Assembly (NCBI GenBank): GCA_019634715.1
Contig: JAHCAU010000016.1
Location: forward strand, 1 to 64,000
Direction: 5' to 3'
Length of the DNA stretch: 64,000 bases
Origin: Lysobacter sp.
GTDB taxonomy: Bacteria > Pseudomonadota > Gammaproteobacteria > Xanthomonadales > Xanthomonadaceae
Every line of letters begins with the position of its first letter. The first letter of the stretch is position 1. The position numbers and the translations under genes are program-made. The notes under the pieces were generated by a model. The model saw only the letters and a program-made list of their open reading frames with translations. It had not been told where the DNA came from and ran no database searches. Shown here piece by piece: positions 9,019 through 17,600 of this stretch.

Positions 9019-9659
9019 GAGGAGCTATTGGTCACCGGGCTGACGTTCTGTTTGTATCTGTTTCGAAATGCCTCGATTTCACTCAGATACTGCGGGAGGC
9101 CAATGCGGATGTAGCCGCTCAGTCCCTTCTCTGGCAGTGATAAGTCCACCGAGTCGATCGGATCCTCTTGGCCTTCTTTCCATTCGGAGAATTTGGCGAC
9201 TACCAGGACTGATCTCGGTTCAAGAATCTCTCCGGAAAGAAGAGGCTTGTCATTCGAGAAGTAGGTCCACAGGGCTAACGCCTTGTGATTCAGTGCGACG
9301 TAAAATTGGTGCCGCCAGAATTCTTCGATTTCCTTGAAGATAATCTTGTATGTCTCGCTAGCGATCTGGGATGAGAGTTTTTCTGCTCTCAGAATGTGCC
9401 GCGCGCTTGTTAGCCAATTCAGTCGATCTGCTTTCGGTGGGAAGTTCTTTCCGTTCTCCGTCAGAACGTCATATGCCCATTGCAGTGATTTTTGAGTTTG
9501 CGAGATGAGTTCCTTATCCCTGTCTCGCACGCGATCTTCGTTGATCTTGTTTGTGTTCGTTCGATAGCTCAAAAACGCTAGAATAATAGAGGCTAGGGTT
9601 ATAAGGCTAATGGCAAGCTTCGCATACTCGATCCAGTTCATTCCTTGGGGAGTGTCCAT
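9015..9659 (-). CDS. AT-richer single-span membrane protein of unknown function
   Basis: I do not recognise this 214-residue protein. It has one N-terminal hydrophobic segment (WIEYAKLAISLITLASIILAF, about residues 9-28), then a charged helical stretch (NKINEDRVRDRDKELISQTQ) and a soluble domain rich in aromatic residues. An alternative start is Met7 (MNWIEYAK). The base composition is visibly lower in GC than both neighbours, and codons ending in A or T are common, suggesting recent transfer. The stop overlaps the nitrilase start by 4 bp (ATGA), so it sits upstream in the same transcript. I have no basis for a function. Confidence 0.65.
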   Translation of the reverse strand: MDTPQGMNWIEYAKLAISLITLASIILAFLSYRTNTNKINEDRVRDRDKELISQTQKSLQWAYDVLTENGKNFPPKADRLNWLTSARHILRAEKLSSQIASETYKIIFKEIEEFWRHQFYVALNHKALALWTYFSNDKPLLSGEILEPRSVLVVAKFSEWKEGQEDPIDSVDLSLPEKGLSGYIRIGLPQYLSEIEAFRNRYKQNVSPVTNSSS

Positions 9660-9680
9660 AAGCGTCCCTTGAAAGTGATG

Positions 9681-11063
9681 TCAGCACTCGATCACGTTCA
9701 CGGCAAGCCCGCCGCGCGAGGTTTCCTTGTACTTGTCCTGCATGTCGCGGCCGGTGTCGCGCATGGTCTTGATGACCTTGTCGAGGCTGACCTTGTGCTT
9801 GCCGTCGCCGCGCAGCGCCATGCGCGAGGCATTGATCGCCTTCACCGCGCCCATCGCGTTGCGTTCGATGCACGGGATCTGCACGAGGCCGCCGATGGGG
9901 TCGCAGGTCAGGCCGAGGTTGTGTTCCATGCCGATCTCGGCGGCGTTCTCGATCTGGCCCGGGGTGCCGCCGAGCGCGGCGGCGAGGCCGGCGGCGGCCA
10001 TCGAGCAGGCGACGCCGACTTCGCCCTGGCAGCCGACCTCGGCGCCGGAGATCGAGGCGTTTTCCTTGTACAGGATGCCGATCGCGGCGGCGGTGAGCAG
10101 GAAGTCGAACACGCCCTGTTCGTTGGCGCCGGGGCAGAAGCGGTCGTAGTAGTGCAGCACCGAGGGAATGATCCCGGCGGCGCCGTTGGTCGGCGCGGTG
10201 ACCACGCGTCCACCGGCGGCGTTCTCCTCGTTCACGGCGAGGGCATAGAGGTTCACCCAGTCCAGTACGGTCAGCGGGTCGCGCATCGCGGCTTCGGGCT
10301 TGGTCGACAGTTCCGCGTGCAGGCTGGGCGCGCGGCGCACCACGTGCAGGCCGCCGGGCAGGGTGCCGCTTTCGCGGATGCCACGCTGCACGCAGCTCTG
10401 CATCGCATCCCAGATCTCGCGCAGGCCCTGGCGGATGCCGGTGCCGTCGCGCCACGCGTGTTCGTTGGCGAACATCAGGCCGGCGATGCTCAGGCCGTGG
10501 GTCTCGCACTGCTGCAGCAGCTCGGCGCCGCTGTGGAAGGGGTAGGGCAGTTCGGTGGTGTCGGCGACGATGCGGTCTTCGGCCGCTTCGTCCTGGTTGA
10601 CCACGAAGCCGCCGCCGACCGAGTAATACTCGCGGGTCGCGATCTCGGCGCCCGCGGTGTCGAAGGCGGTGAAGCGCATGCCATTGGTGTGGTACGGCAG
10701 CTTCTGGCGCTTGTTCATGATGAGGTCGTGCTTCTCGTCGAAGCCGATCTCGTGGGCGCCGCCGAGGCGGATACGCTTGTCGCCGCGGATGCGCGCCAGT
10801 GCGTCGGGGATGACATCGGGGTCGATCAGGTTCGGCCAGTGGCCTTCCAGGCCCATCAGCACGGCCTTGTCGGTGCCGTGGCCGCGCCCGGTCAGGGCCA
10901 GCGAGCCGAACACCTCGGCACGCACGCGGCCGGTGCGCGCGAGGTCGCCGGATTCCTGCAGCCAGCGCTCGACGAAGCGCGCGGCGGCGCGCATCGGGCC
11001 CACCGTGTGCGAGGAACTGGGGCCGATGCCGATCTTGAACAGGTCGAAGGTGCTGACAGCCAC
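9681..11063 (-). CDS. sdaA: L-serine dehydratase, single-chain, [4Fe-4S]
   Basis: The enzyme deaminates L-serine to pyruvate and ammonia using an iron-sulfur cluster, not PLP. The 460-residue protein is the one-chain form. It has IGIGPSSSHTVGPMRAA near the N terminus and the serine-binding TAPTNGAAG segment. The cluster cysteines are in GAEVGCQGE, TCDPIGG and IPCIERNAMG. The AGRYxxSRGGLAVN-like end is present as ETSRGGLAVNVIEC. Length and motifs match the family well. It is leftward and apparently single-gene. sdaA or sdaB naming is arbitrary here. Confidence 0.93.
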   Translation of the reverse strand: MAVSTFDLFKIGIGPSSSHTVGPMRAAARFVERWLQESGDLARTGRVRAEVFGSLALTGRGHGTDKAVLMGLEGHWPNLIDPDVIPDALARIRGDKRIRLGGAHEIGFDEKHDLIMNKRQKLPYHTNGMRFTAFDTAGAEIATREYYSVGGGFVVNQDEAAEDRIVADTTELPYPFHSGAELLQQCETHGLSIAGLMFANEHAWRDGTGIRQGLREIWDAMQSCVQRGIRESGTLPGGLHVVRRAPSLHAELSTKPEAAMRDPLTVLDWVNLYALAVNEENAAGGRVVTAPTNGAAGIIPSVLHYYDRFCPGANEQGVFDFLLTAAAIGILYKENASISGAEVGCQGEVGVACSMAAAGLAAALGGTPGQIENAAEIGMEHNLGLTCDPIGGLVQIPCIERNAMGAVKAINASRMALRGDGKHKVSLDKVIKTMRDTGRDMQDKYKETSRGGLAVNVIEC

Positions 11064-11317
11064 GGGATGCTCTTCCGTCGGGACGACCGCCGGGCCATGC
11101 GGGCATGCCGGGCGATGCGTCGTTCTGCGAGGGGGGGGCGGCGCGCGCGTCGCCCTGCGTCCCGAACCCGCGACCGGACGTGTCGGCCGCGTGCCGGCGA
11201 AACGTAGACGATATTCTAGGTCGTCATGTCCACGGCTGTCTCATGCGCTTTTGGCATGGAAAAAGCCATGCGCGCCCGTATGTTGGGGCGCGATGCGCAC
11301 GGGCCAGGCCCTGGCGT

Positions 11318-11614
11318 TCAGTCGTACCAGCGATTGCGTATCGATGTCATCTGCACGCCGGCTTTCCGCGCGATCGGTACCTGCGACTTCATGAAGGCGA
11401 TGGCCCTGGCGCGATCGGTCACCTTCGCGGTCAGGCTGACGCGGTAGGGATGGCCGGTGTTCCGCCGCGGGTGGTACTTCAGCTTGACCCGGGTGACCTC
11501 GATCCCGGCGTCGCACACGCCGCGCGTGTCCTGCCCGAACGCGGCGGCCCATGCGCCGAGGTCCCGCGTCCAGTAGGTCGCGACCAGGCGCCGTTTGCGT
11601 GGTGTGTCTTTCAT
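11318..11614 (-). CDS. Small basic protein of unknown function
   Basis: This is a 98-residue reading frame rich in Arg and Lys, ending SIRNRWYD. It has a good ribosome binding site (AGGGGG about 7 bp before the ATG at 11614) and a codon pattern like its neighbours, so it is probably real. The internal stretch KLKYHPRRNTGHPYRVSLTA and a following helix (DRARAIAFMKSQ) suggest a small folded alpha/beta domain. I see no signal peptide, metal site or known motif. It is divergent from the glutaredoxin-like gene at 11742. Confidence 0.55.
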   Translation of the reverse strand: MKDTPRKRRLVATYWTRDLGAWAAAFGQDTRGVCDAGIEVTRVKLKYHPRRNTGHPYRVSLTAKVTDRARAIAFMKSQVPIARKAGVQMTSIRNRWYD

Positions 11615-11741
11615 CGATATCCCCCTGTGGTGTGATCCTGACCGTCATGTTGCCCCCACCGGACGCTCTGTCCGGCCCGGGCGACCGGTTCGATGCCGGT
11701 ATGATGCCGAGGCCCCGCTTCCGAACAGGTGTCCGACCGAC

Positions 11742-11987
11742 ATGGCGACCGACCCCGCCCTCGTGCTGTATCAGCGCGACGACTGCCACCTGTGCGATCT
11801 CGCGCTGGCGGTCCTGGCCGAGGCCCGCGTGCCTGCGTTCGAGAGCGTGTTCATCGATGACGATACGGCGCTCGAAGCCGGGTACGGCCATCGTGTGCCG
11901 GTGCTGCGCGACATGCGGCGCGGCATCGAGCTGGACTGGCCGTTCGACGCCGACGCGGTCGCCGCCCTGCGGGCATCCGCTGGTTGA
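11742..11987 (+). CDS. Glutaredoxin-family (DUF836-type) small thiol protein
   Basis: This 81-residue protein has the thioredoxin-fold pattern of small glutaredoxin-like proteins. It opens with LVLYQRDDCHLCDLALAVL, where CHLC is the CxxC redox pair, and contains the cis-proline turn in HRVPVLRD. DUF836 proteins of this size are common but their partners are unknown. The start ATG at 11742 is chosen as the first in-frame start ahead of the CxxC. The stop TGA overlaps the next gene's ATG by one base (tgATG), so it likely forms a two-gene operon with the haem-binding protein. Confidence 0.8.
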   Translation: MATDPALVLYQRDDCHLCDLALAVLAEARVPAFESVFIDDDTALEAGYGHRVPVLRDMRRGIELDWPFDADAVAALRASAG

Positions 11988-12598
11988 TGGAGATGACGAT
12001 GGCGACGATGCGGAATCTCTGCGGAGTCCTGGCGCTGTTCGCGATGCTGGCCGGCGTGATGGGCCGCGTCGGCGCTGCGCCCCCGGCAGGCGGATCGGCC
12101 GAGGCCGATGGCGCGCCCCCCGCCGACCTGCTGCGGATGCACGACGACTTCGTGACCGCCTTCGTCGAGAGCGACGGCTTCGGCTATGCGCGCGTGACGC
12201 CGATGATGCGCGTCATGCATCGATACCGGACGCAGGGCCAGCCATCGCTGTGGGTCGCCAACGTGGAACTGGTGGGGATCGCGAAGCACGATCCGCCGGT
12301 GGTCTTCGCTTCGCCGTTCCAGGGCTTCCTGCATGCGCCGGACATGCCGTCGGGCGACGGGATCGCCGTGCGTCCACGGCCGGAGGCACGGCCGCTGACG
12401 CCGGTCGAGCATGAGGCCGTGCAGGCGCTCGTCGCGGGGACACCGCTGCTGGTGCAGGCGGACGGCGATGGCCTGCGCGCGACCGGGCCGATCCGTGCGC
12501 GCAGCGAATGCCTGGCCTGCCACAAGGGGAAGCGCGAAGGCGACCTGCTCGGCGCGTTCGTCTACACCCTGCGTCCGTTGCCGCCGGACGCACGCTGA
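11987..12598 (+). CDS. Exported protein with one c-type haem site (DUF3365-like)
   Basis: This 203-residue protein has a signal peptide (residues about 8-30) and one CxxCH haem c attachment motif near the C terminus (ECLACHKGKREGDLLGAF). The haem motif followed by GDLLGAF and a C-terminal LRPL is the layout of Tll0287/DUF3365-type haem sensors or periplasmic cytochromes. The ATG at 11987 overlaps the glutaredoxin stop by one base, but later Met codons (11993, 12002) are possible. It may carry electrons or sense redox state in the periplasm; the partner is unknown. The adjacent cytochrome b561 cluster makes a shared redox role possible. Confidence 0.7.
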   Translation: MEMTMATMRNLCGVLALFAMLAGVMGRVGAAPPAGGSAEADGAPPADLLRMHDDFVTAFVESDGFGYARVTPMMRVMHRYRTQGQPSLWVANVELVGIAKHDPPVVFASPFQGFLHAPDMPSGDGIAVRPRPEARPLTPVEHEAVQALVAGTPLLVQADGDGLRATGPIRARSECLACHKGKREGDLLGAFVYTLRPLPPDAR

Positions 12599-12623
12599 CG
12601 CAGGCATGCCGAGACTGCGCGCG

Positions 12624-12653
12624 CCGTAGAGCGGAGCTCGCTCCGCTCTACGG
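12624..12653. repeat. GTAG-type (SMAG-like) REP hairpin
   Basis: A perfect 13-bp stem, CCGTAGAGCGGAG with CTCCGCTCTACGG, encloses the loop CTCG. It lies between two convergent genes and may act as a transcript end. The GTAG end next to a stem-loop is the hallmark of SMAG elements described in Stenotrophomonas. A related two-arm copy is at 60918-60989. Confidence 0.75.
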
Positions 12654-12664
12654 GAGACCAGGGA

Positions 12665-13210
12665 TCACTTCGCGACGAACACCACTTTCGTCGTCACCTT
12701 GATCTCGTTCGGGATGACGCTGGTGTCGGCCCAGTCGCCGCTGCCCACGCCGAAGTCCAAGCGCTTCACCGTGGCCGTGCCCGACAGCACCGGCCTGGCG
12801 CCGGGGGTCCAGGTGAAGGTCAGCGTGACCGGCTTGTTCACGCCGCGCAGGCTGAGCGTGCCGTCGGCGGCGTACCTGTCGCCGCCCAGGCTGCGAAACT
12901 TCGTCGCGGTGTAGCGCGCCTGCGGAAACTTCCTGCTGTTGAAGAACGACGCGCCGCGCAGTTCGCCGTCGTAGTCGGCGTTGCGGGTGGTCGCGGTGGC
13001 GAGCGGGATGGTCACGTCGAGTTTCGCGGTGGCCAGCTGCGCCGGGTCGAAGGAGAAGGTGGTGGCGAAGCCCGGGAAGGTGCCGTTGAAGGCCTCGCCC
13101 TGGTACTTGCCGGAAAAGCCGAGGCTGGAGCCGGTGGTCTGGGCGTAGTCGGCGGCGAAGGCCGGAATGGCGGCGAGGGCCAGGGTCAGCGGGAGGATCT
13201 TGCGCAGCAT
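12665..13210 (-). CDS. YceI-family periplasmic lipid-binding protein (copy 1)
   Basis: This is a 181-residue YceI-like protein with a signal peptide (LRKILPLTLALAAIPAFA, cut before ADYAQ). The lipocalin-like beta-barrel family binds isoprenoid lipids. The start Met at 13210 is used because the longer upstream frame has no matching family sequence. Conserved features include GFSGKYQGEAFNG and KVTTKVVFVAK at the end. It lies directly downstream of cytochrome b561 (8 bp), with a second YceI gene upstream of that. In other bacteria this pairing is recurrent, suggesting the lipid-binding protein supplies or handles a quinone-like ligand. Confidence 0.87.
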   Translation of the reverse strand: MLRKILPLTLALAAIPAFAADYAQTTGSSLGFSGKYQGEAFNGTFPGFATTFSFDPAQLATAKLDVTIPLATATTRNADYDGELRGASFFNSRKFPQARYTATKFRSLGGDRYAADGTLSLRGVNKPVTLTFTWTPGARPVLSGTATVKRLDFGVGSGDWADTSVIPNEIKVTTKVVFVAK

Positions 13211-13217
13211 GGGGAGG

Positions 13218-13853
13218 TCACTCGTCGGGGGTCTGCGTGGAAGAGGGCGTCGGTGCGGGATCGGTTGCGTGCACGGTGGCGCCGGCACCGGCGGCGGGTA
13301 CCTTCAGCCAGCCGCGCGGCAGCATGCGCGCGAGGGTGGCGTCCTGCTGGAACAGGTGGTGGTAGAACGCGGCGCCGGCATGCGCCACGACCATCAGCGC
13401 GAGCAGCCAGAACATCAGTTCGTGGGCCTCCTTTGCGGCCTCGCGCAGCTCCTGGCTCTTGCCGGCGATCGCAGGCAGGTTGAACAGGCCGAACCATTGC
13501 AGCGGATAGCCTGCGGCGGAGTTCATCACCCAGCCACTGATCGGTATCGCGAACAGCAGCACGTAGATGCCGAAGTGCGTGAGCGATGCGATGCGTTCCT
13601 GCCAGCGCGGCGAACCCGGCACCGGACGTGGCGCGCCCGCGGCCAGGCGCCACAGCACGCGCAGCGCGACCAGGGCGAGGATGGTCAGGCCGATCGACTT
13701 GTGCAGGGCATAGGTCCTGATCTTGTCCGGGCCATTGGGCAGGTCGCCCATGGTCAGGCCGATGTACGCGATGGCCACGATCAGGACCACCGTGGCCCAG
13801 TGCAGGCACTGGCTGACGCCACCCCAGCGGTCGGAAGGATTCTTCAGGCTCAT
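13218..13853 (-). CDS. Cytochrome b561 (membrane dihaem cytochrome)
   Basis: The 211-residue protein has four hydrophobic segments and paired histidines expected for two b-type haems: CLHWATV in helix 1, TYALHKSIG before helix 2, LTHFGIY in helix 3 and AHELMFW/VVAHAGAAFYHH in helix 4. Such proteins pass electrons through the inner membrane, often from quinols. The start ATG is at 13853 because the family begins just before the first helix; the upstream in-frame extension belongs to another gene. It sits between two YceI genes, with short spacing on both sides, making one operon. Confidence 0.9.
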   Translation of the reverse strand: MSLKNPSDRWGGVSQCLHWATVVLIVAIAYIGLTMGDLPNGPDKIRTYALHKSIGLTILALVALRVLWRLAAGAPRPVPGSPRWQERIASLTHFGIYVLLFAIPISGWVMNSAAGYPLQWFGLFNLPAIAGKSQELREAAKEAHELMFWLLALMVVAHAGAAFYHHLFQQDATLARMLPRGWLKVPAAGAGATVHATDPAPTPSSTQTPDE

Positions 13854-13879
13854 GGTGTCGTATCCGTGCGGAAGGTCTG

Positions 13880-14557
13880 TCAGGAAGAGGCCGGCGGCGC
13901 GGCTTCGGTTGCGCGGCCGGTCGCGGTGTCGTCGGTGGTGTCGTCGCCCTTGCCGCTCTGGCGCACGGCTTCGGCTTCGATCCGCAGTTCGACGCTGTCG
14001 CCGATCACGCTCGACCAGGCGGTGATGCCGAAGGCCTTGCGGCTGAGGGTGGCGGTCGCGGAGAAACCCACCGTGCGCCGGAACGGCGGCAGCGGATGGC
14101 GCTTGAGCGCGTTCAGCGTCACGTCGAGGGCGACCGGCTGGGCCACACCGCGCAGGGTGAGTGTGCCGTGGATACGGGCGCGGTCGGGGGCGAGCGGTTC
14201 GACCCGCTCGGAGACGAATTCGGCGGTCGGGTGGTGCTTCGCGTCGAGCAGGTTCCCGGCCAGCGTGGCCTCGTTCCATTTCGCATCGCCCAGGTCCACG
14301 CGGGCGATCGGCACCGAGGCCCTGAGCGAGGCGCTGGTCCAGTCTTCCGGATCGAAGACCAGCGTCCCGGTGCTGCCGGAGACGGTGCCGATGGCGTTGG
14401 AGAACCCGGCGTGGCTGATCGCGAACATCACCCGCGTGTGCACCGGGTCGAGCCGCCAGGTTTCCGCCTGCTTTCCCTTGTTCGCGGCCAGCGCCGACAG
14501 CGGCAGCAGCAGCGACAGGACGGCGATGTGGCGAAGGCGGCGCGGGGCGGTCGGCAT
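13880..14557 (-). CDS. YceI-family periplasmic protein (copy 2)
   Basis: This 225-residue protein has a signal peptide (HIAVLSLLLPLSALAANK) and a YceI domain beginning WRLDPVHTRVMFAISHAGFS, a very typical YceI opening. Other family marks are ARIHGTLTLRGVAQPVALDV and KAFGITAWSSVIGDSVEL. A low-complexity tail (GDDTTDDTATGRATEAAP) follows. It is the first gene of the b561-YceI operon, and the two YceI proteins differ enough to have different ligands. Function in detail unknown. Confidence 0.87.
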   Translation of the reverse strand: MPTAPRRLRHIAVLSLLLPLSALAANKGKQAETWRLDPVHTRVMFAISHAGFSNAIGTVSGSTGTLVFDPEDWTSASLRASVPIARVDLGDAKWNEATLAGNLLDAKHHPTAEFVSERVEPLAPDRARIHGTLTLRGVAQPVALDVTLNALKRHPLPPFRRTVGFSATATLSRKAFGITAWSSVIGDSVELRIEAEAVRQSGKGDDTTDDTATGRATEAAPPASS

Positions 14558-14696
14558 GGGCGATCCCGTGGGCAGGTCTGTCGGATTCTAGGCCGATGCT
14601 GCAGGATATGCCGCCCCGCGGCTGCAACGGTTCATTGCGCGTGGGGCGGCGCCGGGAGAGGCGCCAACGGATCTTTCATCGACAGGGAAACGTCGC

Positions 14697-17600
14697 ATGC
14701 AGACGGCAAGCCGGCGCATGAATGCCGCACGTGCCATTTCGATCCGGATCGCGCGGGCGATCGGCCTGGCCGTCGCAGCCGCCGGCGTGGCGGCGTCGTG
14801 CGCCTGGGCGCAGTCCGGCGCGATCGCGCAGCGCTTCGTGCGCTTCGGCCCGGCCGATGGCCTGCCGGCGGAGATCAATGCGCTCGCGGTCGACCGGGCC
14901 GGCGTGCTGTGGGCCGCGACCGGCGACGGGCTGATGCGCTACGACGGCACGGCACTCAGGTTCCTGCGGCGTGCCCGTGGCCTGCAGGGCGCCTTGCCCG
15001 ACAACAACCTGGTGTCGCTGGCGATCGATCGCGACGACCGCGTCTGGGTCGCCTCGCGCGGGGCCTTGAGCATGCTGGACGCGCGGCGTCGCGATTTCGC
15101 GCAGATCCGCTTCGAGGGCGATGCCGCAGGCTGCGACGACGACATCGTCATGCTCGCGGCGGCACCGGACGGCGCGGTGTGGCTCACGGGCCAGGGGCCG
15201 GTGCTGTGCCGGATCGGGCGCGAGGGTGCGATCCAGCGGATCCAGCTGGACGCGAGCGACGCGATGCGCGGTAAACCCTCGACGATCCTGGCCCGTGGCG
15301 CGGACGATCTGCTGATCGGCACCATGGCGGGCCTGTATCGACTGCGCGGCGGGCGCCTGCGTGAACTGGGCGCGTCGCGACTGGGGCAGGCCATGGTCTT
15401 CCACATCAAGCCCGACGACGACGGCACCGCCTGGGTCGGCACCGATCTCGGGGCCTTCCGGGTCTCGCCACGGGACGAGGTCGCCGCAGCGCCCTGGCGC
15501 CTGCCCGCACGCGCGACCAATGCCGTGATCTCGCCACGCGGCGACGGCGGTTACTGGATCGGCACCGCGCTCGGCCTGTTCTCGGCGCAGTCGGCCGCGC
15601 ATCCTGCCGTGCAGGTGCGGCCGCCGCTGCACGAGGACGGGCTGTCGAGCGGCGTGTTCGACCATGTGCGCGACCACGAGGGTGGCTGGTGGTTCGCGTC
15701 CTACATGCAGGGGCTGTCCTACCTGCCGCCAGCTCACGGGCGCTTCGGGACGATCGAGGCCATCGGCGGCGAGTCGATGTCGCGGATCGATCCGGTCGAT
15801 ATCGTTGCGGGTGTCGGCGATGCGGTCTGGCTCGTCGGTGCGCGTGCCCTGTACAAGCTGTCTACGGGCGGCGCGCCGTCGCGGCTGGTCGATGCGGGTG
15901 CGCTGGGCCTGCAATGGTTGAATACCGCGACGACCTGCCCCGACGGCCGGCTGTGGGTCTCCGGGTTCGACACCGCCGGCATCGATCGCGTCGTGCAGGT
16001 CGATCCACGCACCGGTGCGGCGATGCGTGGGCATCGCGCGCGGGTCGAATCGGCGAATTCGCCGCAGGCCCTGTTCTGCGGCAGCGATGGCGCGCTGTGG
16101 GTGTCGCTGTACGGCGGTGCGCTGCGCGTGCTCGATCGCGATGCGCGTGTCGTGCGCGAGTTGTCTCCGGCCGAGACCTTCGGGGGCGATGTCCAGGACT
16201 ACGTCCTCATGCATGCCGGGCCGGACGGCGCGCCCTGGTTCTACGACCATCGTGCGCTGCATCGCTGGCATGCGGGACGATTCGAGACGGTCGTGCCGAA
16301 GACTGACAGCGACGGCGAACGCATCCAGGCTGTCGCCTTCGTCGCGCCCGACACATGGTGGATCGCGCGCTTCGGCGCGCTGGAACGCCATGCCTGGCGC
16401 GATGGCCGGTTGCTGCGGCAGGCGGTGTTCGGCCAGGACGAGGGCCTGCCCGGCGTCGATGTCGGCAGTCTGCTGGTGGCCGGCGACCAGGTCTGGATGG
16501 CGACCACGCGCGGCCTGCTGCAGTACGACACGCGCCAGCGGCGTGCGCGCCTGCACGTCATGCGCGATGGCTTGCCCGGACTGGATTTCTCGCAGGCGTC
16601 GATGCTGCGCGGCGCGCATGGCCGCGCGCTGGCGATGGCGAAGGAAGGCCTGGTGTGGTTCGATCCCGCGCAACCGCTGTCGGTGCCGATGGCATCGGCG
16701 TTGGCGATCGATGTCGTCGAGCTGCGCCGCGGCGAAGACGTTGTGCCGTTCGCGATCCCGCGTCCACCGGGAGCGGACGTCGCGCTGCAGGTGACCATGG
16801 CCCCGGGCGACCGCGACCTGCGCATCGTCGCGCGGGTGATGTCCTTCGCCGATCCCGCGCTGCACCGCTACCGCTTCCGCCTGCACGGCTTCGATCCCGA
16901 TTGGGTACAGCAGGAGGCCGACGGCGAACGCGTGTTCTCCAGCCTGCCGCCGCGCACGTATCGCCTGGAGGTGCAGGGTGCGAATGCCGACGGCGCGTGG
17001 TCGCCCTCGCGCCGCATCGAGGTGGTGGTGCAGGCGCCGTGGTGGCGGCGCGGCTGGGCCTTCGTCCTCTACGCACTGGCGCTGGCCGGCATGGTCGCGT
17101 GGGGCGTGCGGCTCGACCGCCGGCGCGCGCGGAGACGACATGCCTACCAGCTGGCGAGGCAGAAGCAGGCGCTGGCCGAAGATGCTTCGCTGGCCAAGAG
17201 CCGATTCCTCGCCAACCTCGGCCACGAGGTGCGCACGCCGATGACCGGCGTGCTCGGCATGAGCGAACTGCTGCTGGGCACGCCGCTGGACCCGCGCCAG
17301 CGCGGCCACGTGCAGGCGATCCACCGCGCCGGTGAGCACCTGATGCGCCTGGTCAACGACGCGCTGGATCTGGCGCGCGCCGAGGCCGGCCGGCTGGAAC
17401 TGGCGCTGGTGGATTTCGACCTGCATGCGCTGCTCGACGAGGCCGTCGCGCTGATGCGTCCGCTGGCCGAGCGGAAGTCGCTGCGTTTCGTGGCCGAACG
17501 CGATGCCGACGTCGCGCGCGGCTGGCATGGCGACGCCACGCGCATCCGCCAGATCGTGCTGAACCTGCTCGGCAACGCGATCAAGTTCACCGAGCGCGGT

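Noticed and set aside
14676..17528. A 950-codon minus-strand frame under the sensor kinase
   Set aside because: The plus-strand frame shows every expected kinase and propeller motif; the antisense product has none and is Arg/His-rich.
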